DNA of 64,000 bases from Gammaproteobacteria bacterium (GTDB lineage Bacteria > Pseudomonadota > Gammaproteobacteria > Pseudomonadales > Pseudohongiellaceae), in the NCBI GenBank assembly GCA_012960305.1, contig DUBM01000001.1:62001-126000 (forward strand). The letters are read 5' to 3'. The notes under the pieces are model-generated. The model saw only the letters and a program-made list of their open reading frames with translations, searched no databases and was not told where the DNA came from. Within the stretch, counting starts at the first letter, position 1. Every line of letters starts with the position of its first letter. Shown here piece by piece: positions 57,073-64,000 of the stretch. A program made the position numbers and the translations under genes.

Positions 57073-59376
57073 CTATGACAATCCCTTCATACGCCTTGCT
57101 ATCCAATCTACGCAAAGCAGAGAAATTAACAAAGCTAACAACCATGGTCTATCCCATAGATCGATCTGTATTTCCCGCGAATAAGCGTTGGGAGTAAATT
57201 CTATGGCACTAACAATATCTGTAGAATCCGCCAGATTAAAAAAAGCACCTCCGCTGGCTTCGGCAATGCGGGCCATTAGACCGCTATCCATTTCGGCATT
57301 GGTGTATTCACGCAGAGAGGGAGTTACCACGAATGCTGCTCGTTTCTCAGAACCGTCTGCTGCGGCATTCCCCGCGGCACTCGCCACATCTATCAGCATG
57401 CTATAGACACCTTCTTCCTCAACTGTAAAGCTGGAACGATAAACACCATCTTTTTCGATATCCCATTCCATCGGAATATCTGTCAGCGCGGCCAAGGGAT
57501 CTTCTGTTTGCATCCACAACGTGGCATCATTATCCGGTTCATATTCATCGTTAAGCACAGTAGCGGTAACATTAACTTCATCACCAACATTGTAAAACTC
57601 GCGATCGAAATCGATACTGATTCTTTCTGGTGCCGACACTGACAACCAACGCAGTAATTGTCGCCAGAGGGTTTCATGGGATTGGTCTCCAGAGGGCAGC
57701 ATCATTTGCCAACGCCAGGTACTTGCAGTGGCAACTGATATGGAGCGACCGCTACCATAACGTTGTGAGGCGATAACTGGTATGGCTTGATTTTGATACT
57801 GCAACAATGGATGCTCTACTAAAACGGTGGCTCCGGGTTTTATACGCCCTGTGACATAAACACCTTGTAACTCTGGTAGCTGTTGCCAAAGACGTCGGTT
57901 TTCTGCGTCTTCACTAGCTAAACGCAATAAAGGTGAGAACTCTCCATTATTAGTTACGCGGGGATAGTAGAGTTCACCAGTCAGGTGCTTACCACGACGC
58001 AAACCGCCGCGCAGATGTGCTGGTAGGAAATTTTCTTCAACCAGAGAGATAGGCAACATATCGGCAATAGGTGTACTCACAAAACCTTCATCAACCATGC
58101 CACTCATCAAGAAGCCGCCACCACGTTCAGCGACAAAGTCTTCAATCATTTGTAATTGATCTGCATTGAAAAAACTTTCTTCGATGTCGCCAAGAATAAT
58201 GGCTTCATACTGATAAAGTTCTTCCTTATCTGTAGGAAAACCACTGCTTAGCTCAGTGGGCGATTCAATACCTTGTCGGTAATATTTTTCAGGGCCAGTT
58301 TGTAAATAAGTTGCCAGACGCAAAGAGTTATCGCCCTCAAGCGCTCGGCGAATAAATTTGTACTCATTACGTGGGTGTCCTTCAATGTAAAGAATATCTA
58401 GGGGAGCTTTCTCGGTATTGTCTACCAAAAAACTATAGCTGTTGTTCTCGCCAATAATCTCGTCAGTTTGCAATTCAACATTAAGATCATAGACAATCAG
58501 TTCAGGGCGTTCCGGTGTTAATTCTAATTCGAAACGTCTAGTAACACCTTCAGCTCCTAGAGTTACAACATCGGATACAACCATTATTTCGCCGTCATTG
58601 ATAGAAAGCTCAATTTCCTGGCCTTCATAGCCTTGATGATTCACTGCTACTTCAACGGTAAATACCGATCCTTCCAATACAGTTTTTGCAGCACTAACAT
58701 CGACGATGCCGATATCCTGAGGAATATTTTCCTGACCGACTCCTAAGGTGAAAATAGGAATTTGCCGGACACCAAAATCTTGTGCCGCAATAACAGGGTC
58801 TACATCACTGTTATCTGCACCGTCACTGATCAATACTAACCCACCCAAGGGCAGACCATTTAACTGATCATTAACATAACTCAAGGCCTGACCAATTGAC
58901 GAAGCAGTGCCTTCTTCACTTAAATTATCAATACCAGCTATTCGTTGGGTTTCCTTGTCGAATCTAAAAATACGAACCTGAAACGAATTCGACAACTCAT
59001 CTAATAAACCGCCATCAAAAAGTGCCTCCTCGACTGCCGCTCGACGAGTAATATTCCCTTCAACATCTTCGATCGACATGCTTTGGGAGTCATCGATTAA
59101 GACTCCTAAGTAAGTTTCCTGGGAAGAAACTTGTAAGGTATTTATTACGGGGCGCAACAAACAGAAAAGCAGAATGATCAATACGCAGGATCTAACACCA
59201 ACGAAAAAAGACTTCCACCCCATGCTGAGTTGTCGGGTTGTTTTAAAATAGGTAAACCAAACGCCGATAATAATTAAAACGATGAAAAGGAAGAATAAAT
59301 ACGGACTGATACCGTAGGCAAAACTGAAAGTGCCTCCTTCTAATGCGTTAAAAAAATTAGGTTCAGTATATTGCAT
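57073..59376 (-). CDS. membrane protein with VWA and GATase-like domains
   Basis: 767 residues. Two N-terminal helices (PYLFFLFIVLIIIGVWF; VGVRSCVLIILLFCLLRP), a VWA domain with VLIDDSQSMS and LVLISDGADNSD, beta-rich middle, then a class I glutamine-amidotransferase-like domain (EAIILGDIEESFF, ERGGGFLMSGM) lacking a clear catalytic Cys, and a C-terminal helix (RPWLLALLISLLCVDWIA). The domain order resembles BatA-related proteins. It ends 51 bases before the caspase-like gene and starts two bases after the DUF4175 stop. Confidence 0.82.
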   Translation of the reverse strand: MQYTEPNFFNALEGGTFSFAYGISPYLFFLFIVLIIIGVWFTYFKTTRQLSMGWKSFFVGVRSCVLIILLFCLLRPVINTLQVSSQETYLGVLIDDSQSMSIEDVEGNITRRAAVEEALFDGGLLDELSNSFQVRIFRFDKETQRIAGIDNLSEEGTASSIGQALSYVNDQLNGLPLGGLVLISDGADNSDVDPVIAAQDFGVRQIPIFTLGVGQENIPQDIGIVDVSAAKTVLEGSVFTVEVAVNHQGYEGQEIELSINDGEIMVVSDVVTLGAEGVTRRFELELTPERPELIVYDLNVELQTDEIIGENNSYSFLVDNTEKAPLDILYIEGHPRNEYKFIRRALEGDNSLRLATYLQTGPEKYYRQGIESPTELSSGFPTDKEELYQYEAIILGDIEESFFNADQLQMIEDFVAERGGGFLMSGMVDEGFVSTPIADMLPISLVEENFLPAHLRGGLRRGKHLTGELYYPRVTNNGEFSPLLRLASEDAENRRLWQQLPELQGVYVTGRIKPGATVLVEHPLLQYQNQAIPVIASQRYGSGRSISVATASTWRWQMMLPSGDQSHETLWRQLLRWLSVSAPERISIDFDREFYNVGDEVNVTATVLNDEYEPDNDATLWMQTEDPLAALTDIPMEWDIEKDGVYRSSFTVEEEGVYSMLIDVASAAGNAAADGSEKRAAFVVTPSLREYTNAEMDSGLMARIAEASGGAFFNLADSTDIVSAIEFTPNAYSREIQIDLWDRPWLLALLISLLCVDWIARRMKGLS

Positions 59377-59378
59377 TG

Positions 59379-62300
59379 CTACTGGGCCGATTCAGCTGAT
59401 TCCTGGTTTTCTGACAACACACGATAGTATTCCTCGACTAGGTCGCGGTACTCGTCGGGAATATCTTCATCAACAGAGGCGTAAAGCTTATTATTAATGT
59501 TATCCAGTTCGGCCTGTGCTCTAAGAGCACCTTCGAGTTCGAGGATAGGCTGTAAGAGCTGCCTGAATAGCTCGGGTTGGCTTAAAAAGTCTTCAATATC
59601 CTGTTGGGTTAACTGCTGCCGAATGGACCTGGCATTTCCCATTGCAGAATTATTACCAGAAGTGTCAATAGTGCCACCACGGCCTACTTGGTCTTGGTTA
59701 CCGCCACCGGCACTAGCCTGCTGCGAACTTTGCTGGCCTTGGCCCTGCCCTTGCTGTCCCTGCTGACCTTGCTGCCGCGGCTGTTGGTTTTGTTGCTGGC
59801 CAATTTGGCGTTGTCCACCCCGCTGGGGACCCCGGGATTGGGCTTGTTGTTGCAGTTGTTGGGTAAGCTGCTGAGCTAATTGCTGAGTTCTCTCTAATTG
59901 ATCCCGCATAGCACGAATAGAAGGAGTGCCATCTTCACTTGCTTGCAGACCATTTTCATTGAATGCCAATGCCTGTTGCTCTAAGTCTTCTATTTGCTGT
60001 CGCAGGGATTTTGCATCTCTTGCCGCTTGCTGCAGTTGATCGGATGGGCTTGCAGTACTTGATGGATTGAGCGCAGCAAGTCCCTGGGCAAAGTCTTCAA
60101 TCTCTTCTTCAAGGTCAGCCTCTATATCAACGGAGAGATTAACCATGCCATTGCGGAGTACCCTATTGCTAGTTTGCATCTCTTCACGAATCGGGCGCAA
60201 ATCTCTAGTTGCTTCCTGAGCCTGAGACATTAAGCGCTGATCATCGTTATCGCCACGAGCGATAATTGCTCGAAGCATGTCTTCTATTTCCTCGAGGTCT
60301 TTTTGCTGTTGCTGCTGCAACTCTATCAACTCTTGCATATCACCATCGTTACGGATTTCCTGACGAGTCTGACCTAAGCCTTGCTCTCTTGTTGTTTCCT
60401 GCAAAGCGTCTTGTAGTTGCCGTTGTTTTTGCAGCAGTTGCTGACCACGCTGTCCGAGGTTTTGCGCTAATTGATTAACTGAACGATCAGATTGCTTATT
60501 CAATTCACGCTGTTGTTGTCTTAAATTTTCTAGAGCCTTTTGACTGCGTGCGGCTGCTATAGAAGCCGTTTCACTCTTCGATGCTTCCTGCATTTGTTGT
60601 GCTGCGCGCTCCAGAGCTGTTTGTCGCTGTTGACCACCACTCGATGAAGAACTGCTAGAAGCCTGTGACTGGGAGCTCTGTTGCTGCGACTGTGACATCT
60701 GCTGAGCTAATTGTCCCACTTCGCGACTCAACTGCTCCTGCTGGCGCATAAGCCGCTCAAGCTCACGACGTTTTTGTTCTTCGGTCATCTGTTCTTCACG
60801 CCGAGCTAAATTTCGTTGTGCTCGAGTAAGGCCTTCTTGACGTCGCGCTAATTCTTCAAGTTTGTTTGCTTCTTCTGAATTCTGGGCACCACCACCAGGA
60901 CTGCTTGGGGTTTCATAGCGGTTTTCAAGTTGACCCATTTCCATTTCAAATAATTCACGTAGATCTTCACGCTCTTGTTGGGCGCCACCGCCACCCCCAC
61001 CGCCTTGCTGCATACTAATTTGGGTACGGTTAATATTGGCTTCGGCTTTTAATATGTATTGCAGTGCTAATTGTTCTGGGCGGAGGGCACTGGTGACCTG
61101 TTCAAGGTCCAACTCTCCCGCTGCCAAATTCATCTGCTCTATAGCCAGGGATAAATTCTCTACAGCAGAGTCATAACTATCGTCAGAAAAATTTAATCTC
61201 TCTGCCAAGCGATCGATAGACATGCGAGCCCGCCCGGCAGCCTCTTTTTGTGATTCAGCGATAATTTCAGCATCTGCGGTAAAGTCTTCTGCAGTAACCT
61301 GGTTCTGTCTGTTCTTTAGTTTCCAAGTTGCCGCAATGATATCTTTTTGTACAGCTACCAGTGCGCTGCTATCACCACCGCCCCCGCCGCCGCCAGCACC
61401 TTGCGCGCCTGAGCGCCTGAACTCTTGATCTGTTGGTATCACTTGGAGGAAATAAATGTCTGAAATGACTTCGTTCGGGCCTTCAATGTCATTGTTGTCA
61501 GCAAGAGTGAGAAAGTAGCTAACAAAATCCCCTGGCTCTACATCGAGGTCTTCTAGATAAATTAGTTCATTTCCGGATACTGAGAGAACATTTAGCTCAG
61601 GCAGAAAATTGACTTCCACCTCATCTGCCCCAACAACGCTATAGTTCAAATTGAAACGACTGAGGCCATAATCGTCGGTGGCATCTATTTCCAATACGAC
61701 CTCTTCCAAAGGCATAACATCTTCATCCTTGCCTGGTCGAATCAATTTCAGTTCTGGAGGATTGTCGTCAATCGAACGAATAAAGTAGTCAAGCGGATTC
61801 GCACTTTCAAGATTAGAAAAATCTGCCGCAGCGATACGGTAAACGCCATCTTGGTTAACGGTAAAACTCGCGATGCCTATATTACCATCTATATCTAGTT
61901 GTAAGTCTGCATAGGGTGAAAGGGGGTCCAGTCCTTCATCGTCATTAGAGAAACTCTCTTCAAATTGCAGATTGGCAGTGGCAATAGCTTTGTTGAAAGT
62001 AACGGTTAATTCAATGTTCGTTCCCTCGGGCACAATTATATCGCCGCTGTCTTCTTCGATTGCATCCTCTATACCGGTGTAGTCTGGATAATCGTAGGCG
62101 ATATCAATTTGTTCTACCTGCGGCAAATCAAAGAGTGAAATTCTATGCTGTGTGGAATTTTGCTCTCCCCGCTCAATAAAACTGACATAGTAAGTAGTGT
62201 CCTCTTCTAGCGAAGGAATATAATAGCTAAATGAAGCGCTCTCACTGCCACTGCCATCACGGACCATGGAGTAATCCCTCCAGTTCACATTGTCGTCTTG

Positions 62301-63017
62301 CAAACGTAGATTAATTGATCCTGGAACCGCATTGCTGACTCGAGCAACAATGGTTACACCATCACCCCGCTGCATTTCGATATCGCCCGGCTCAATGCTG
62401 ATTTCAATGTCAGGCAAAACCTCTATCAATACAATAGGTTCACTAATAGCGAAAGGCCAGATCAAACGACTACCTGTTGAAAACAAAGCATCTGATGATA
62501 AAAATGCCACAGCAACTATGGCTACTACCGAAGCGGCAGAAGCAAAACTAATCCAAGAAGCTTTGGAGGGAATTACTGTTTCTACTTCGGCTTGCTGTTG
62601 CTGTACATGTTCTTGCGCATCCCGCCAAAGTTGTTGGATAAATTGCTGGGAGACACCTCGACGACCATTAGCTAAATCGTCTTCGGTAAACTCGAGGGAA
62701 GTAAGTAGACGTTGTTCGAAGTCAGGAATATGATCTTCGACATAGTGAGCAAGGCGACGATCATCGGTATGACTTCGTCTTAACACGCGGGCAAAAGACC
62801 AAAGCAAAAGACCAAATCCAAAAACCACAATAGTGAAGAGAGCAATTGCTCCCTGCTTGTCCAGTTTCAACCAGACTGCCAATGTTGCAATCGCTAGCGT
62901 AAACAGCGCGACCACAATAACAAAGAAGCTACTCTGTTTCAGAATAAATAAATTACTCCGACGGCGTCGAAGATTCTTAAGAGTTTCTCGCAAACTATCG
63001 AAAGTGGGAGACGACAT
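59379..63017 (-). CDS. DUF4175 giant membrane protein
   Basis: 1212 residues. Two N-terminal helices (residues about 25-45 and 50-75) and a third near 160-185, then a long exported part of about 1000 residues: beta-sandwich repeats (GDIEMQRGDGVTIVARVS; TIELTVTF-like), a Gly tract (GAGGGGGGGD), a coiled-coil and Gln-rich region with a second Gly tract, and a C-terminal helix-rich end. DUF4175 proteins are consistently the first genes of MoxR clusters in proteobacteria and Bacteroidetes; their molecular role is unknown. ATG 63017 (MSSPTFDSLRETLKN) is preferred over an upstream TTG. First gene of the eight-gene operon. Confidence 0.85.
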   Translation of the reverse strand: MSSPTFDSLRETLKNLRRRRSNLFILKQSSFFVIVVALFTLAIATLAVWLKLDKQGAIALFTIVVFGFGLLLWSFARVLRRSHTDDRRLAHYVEDHIPDFEQRLLTSLEFTEDDLANGRRGVSQQFIQQLWRDAQEHVQQQQAEVETVIPSKASWISFASAASVVAIVAVAFLSSDALFSTGSRLIWPFAISEPIVLIEVLPDIEISIEPGDIEMQRGDGVTIVARVSNAVPGSINLRLQDDNVNWRDYSMVRDGSGSESASFSYYIPSLEEDTTYYVSFIERGEQNSTQHRISLFDLPQVEQIDIAYDYPDYTGIEDAIEEDSGDIIVPEGTNIELTVTFNKAIATANLQFEESFSNDDEGLDPLSPYADLQLDIDGNIGIASFTVNQDGVYRIAAADFSNLESANPLDYFIRSIDDNPPELKLIRPGKDEDVMPLEEVVLEIDATDDYGLSRFNLNYSVVGADEVEVNFLPELNVLSVSGNELIYLEDLDVEPGDFVSYFLTLADNNDIEGPNEVISDIYFLQVIPTDQEFRRSGAQGAGGGGGGGDSSALVAVQKDIIAATWKLKNRQNQVTAEDFTADAEIIAESQKEAAGRARMSIDRLAERLNFSDDSYDSAVENLSLAIEQMNLAAGELDLEQVTSALRPEQLALQYILKAEANINRTQISMQQGGGGGGGAQQEREDLRELFEMEMGQLENRYETPSSPGGGAQNSEEANKLEELARRQEGLTRAQRNLARREEQMTEEQKRRELERLMRQQEQLSREVGQLAQQMSQSQQQSSQSQASSSSSSSGGQQRQTALERAAQQMQEASKSETASIAAARSQKALENLRQQQRELNKQSDRSVNQLAQNLGQRGQQLLQKQRQLQDALQETTREQGLGQTRQEIRNDGDMQELIELQQQQQKDLEEIEDMLRAIIARGDNDDQRLMSQAQEATRDLRPIREEMQTSNRVLRNGMVNLSVDIEADLEEEIEDFAQGLAALNPSSTASPSDQLQQAARDAKSLRQQIEDLEQQALAFNENGLQASEDGTPSIRAMRDQLERTQQLAQQLTQQLQQQAQSRGPQRGGQRQIGQQQNQQPRQQGQQGQQGQGQGQQSSQQASAGGGNQDQVGRGGTIDTSGNNSAMGNARSIRQQLTQQDIEDFLSQPELFRQLLQPILELEGALRAQAELDNINNKLYASVDEDIPDEYRDLVEEYYRVLSENQESAESAQ

Positions 63018-63431
63018 AGAGGCTCTTCTGTCCAAAGTGAATGATTATCTACCCAAGCCTACTTGTTCTTATAGCGTTTGCTTATAAATTGAACAGTAAA
63101 CAGCCTAAACTTCGGTGGCAGAAAAGCCTCTCTCAACGTCGACCATAACGTCAATAATTGATCATACAAATCAGTTCGAATAACGCTCGAACTCAGGGCT
63201 ATTTCTCCCACCAAGACAGGCAGATTGCTATAACTGTGCGAGCCTAACTATCCCATTAACCCACCCAGAAAAGCAAGACCTTATAGGCGGCAAAGAGGAC
63301 AAAGCCTTAGTGAAAAAGGATAGTCAGAAAGAAGGCAGAATCTAGCCTATAGATGGCTGTATTTAGACAGTTTTATAGTACCTCTGGGCTAGAGGACGGC
63401 TGGAAGCCGGATGTAGAATCTTGGACTTGAT
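63018..63431. other. 414-base region upstream of the DUF4175 operon
   Basis: No gene seen. It should hold the operon promoter; the only clear structure is the inverted repeat at 63173-63193. It also separates the operon from the NUDIX gene, which is on the same strand. Confidence 0.5.
63173..63193. promoter_or_regulatory. inverted repeat, possible operator
   Basis: AGTTCGA (63173-63179) and TCGAACT (63187-63193) are perfect inverted arms with a seven-base spacer, about 155 bases before the DUF4175 start. A TATGAT box on the minus strand lies just downstream of it. Could be a regulator site for the operon; the regulator is unknown. Confidence 0.35.
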
Positions 63432-64000
63432 TCAGTTTGTTGAAACGCCCATCTCTTCGGGTCGGTAATATGCTGAATCTTTAGGAAAAACCCGAATGTT
63501 ACTTGCTGTTACATCTGTGATCAGATCGTTCAAATTTCGATGATTGGCGATATCTCTTAAAGTAGTACTAGTTGGTTTTGGGATAACTATATTCTCAGCT
63601 TCCTCTTCAGCAAGGGCGTCACCGGGGCTAATCCAACGATGATCGAGAATCTCATCATTATCTACTGTTACATTGACCAAAGCAGTTAGAGGATAAATAA
63701 AGAACCAAGTGCAAAATCGTCGCGGTTGCTTTGGCGGAGTCGTCCAATGGGCAGTGTGAATTAATAACTTCTCGTCAATATCAATGCCTGCTTCTTCTTT
63801 AGTTTCACGCACTGCCGCCTTCAAGGCGGCTTGATACTCAGACCCAGACTCACTGTTCTCGAAATCAGCGGCATCCACCCGCCCACCTGGAAACACCCAG
63901 TGCCCCCCATGAAAAACCAAGCGCGAATTTCGTTGCACCAACAAAACTTCAATATTGTCGCTTGTTGCAGTTTCACGCACCAAGACTACCGTTGCTGCTG
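63432..64000 (-). CDS. NUDIX hydrolase, N-terminus outside the window
   Basis: The reading frame is open to the right edge (ATVVLVRETATSDNIEVLLVQR), so the GTG at 63983 is internal and the true start lies beyond 64000. The NUDIX helix is present as AAVRETKEEAGI, preceded by GGHWVFPGGRVD; the loop between the Gly pair and the helix is longer than usual. NUDIX enzymes cleave nucleoside diphosphates linked to other groups; the substrate is unknown. Confidence 0.85.
   Translation of the reverse strand, partial: AATVVLVRETATSDNIEVLLVQRNSRLVFHGGHWVFPGGRVDAADFENSESGSEYQAALKAAVRETKEEAGIDIDEKLLIHTAHWTTPPKQPRRFCTWFFIYPLTALVNVTVDNDEILDHRWISPGDALAEEEAENIVIPKPTSTTLRDIANHRNLNDLITDVTASNIRVFPKDSAYYRPEEMGVSTN

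Noticed and set aside
59688..59879. Plus-strand Leu-rich open frame inside the DUF4175 gene
   Set aside because: It is the antisense of a Gln-rich stretch (CAG/CAA giving CTG/TTG) and has no ribosome site.

Overview
The window looks like chromosomal DNA of a gammaproteobacterium, probably a free-living, aerobic, aquatic heterotroph. The evidence is gene order and content. lptF-lptG is divergent from pepA-holC-valS. There is a ribF-ileS-fkpB-ispH block, a RegB/RegA redox two-component pair, an OlsF-type ornithine-lipid acyltransferase, and a soluble NAD-linked molybdenum formate dehydrogenase. No phage, insertion sequence, CRISPR array, tRNA or rRNA was seen. Species-level placement is not possible from sequence reading alone.

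Layout. 1-139: start of a LeuA/CimA-type synthase running off the left edge. 344-3133: three-gene proton-translocating NAD(P) transhydrogenase (pntAA-pntAB-pntB) behind a good sigma-70 promoter. 3179-4747: a decay patch with an RDD membrane protein broken by two amber codons and an epoxide-hydrolase-like lipoprotein broken by two single-base frameshifts. 4798-7013: LPS exporter permeases lptF/lptG. 7199-12944: a thioesterase, then pepA, holC, valS. 13004-18531: ispH, fkpB, ileS, ribF, lacking the lspA usually found between ileS and fkpB. 18757-21891: an ATP-grasp ligase overlapping an OlsF-like bifunctional acyltransferase, plus a small membrane protein. 22190-29793: the fdsGBA-fdhD-fdsD formate dehydrogenase operon, preceded by a secreted beta-propeller-like protein. 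30072-32571: a BASS transporter, an MFS remnant, an intact P-II gene and a truncated ammonium transporter. 32558-38096: thioesterase, serine beta-lactamase-like hydrolase, secreted metallo-beta-lactamase-fold hydrolase, YbhB-like protein and acyl-CoA ligase. 38181-42037: a methyltransferase-GNAT fusion divergent from regB-regA. 42091-47585: an SDR oxidoreductase and an RND efflux pair.

48349-63017 is the most distinctive part. It is a tightly packed eight-gene minus-strand operon around a MoxR AAA+ ATPase: DUF4175 giant membrane protein, VWA/GATase-like membrane protein, caspase-fold protein without a catalytic cysteine, TPR plus HExxH peptidase-MA protein, DUF4159 protein, MoxR, DUF58 and BatA-like VWA protein. 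It reads as an envelope machine in which a cytoplasmic MoxR-DUF58 pair works with VWA-bearing membrane proteins and exported proteolysis-like subunits. The right edge carries the body of a NUDIX hydrolase whose N-terminus lies outside the window.

Formate dehydrogenase (NADH) and transhydrogenase (NADPH) point to redox supplementation from one-carbon compounds, and RegBA fits redox control. Four broken genes among otherwise intact operons suggest either ongoing gene loss or some homopolymer error in the assembly. Functions are inferred from motifs and gene context read by eye; no database search was run.
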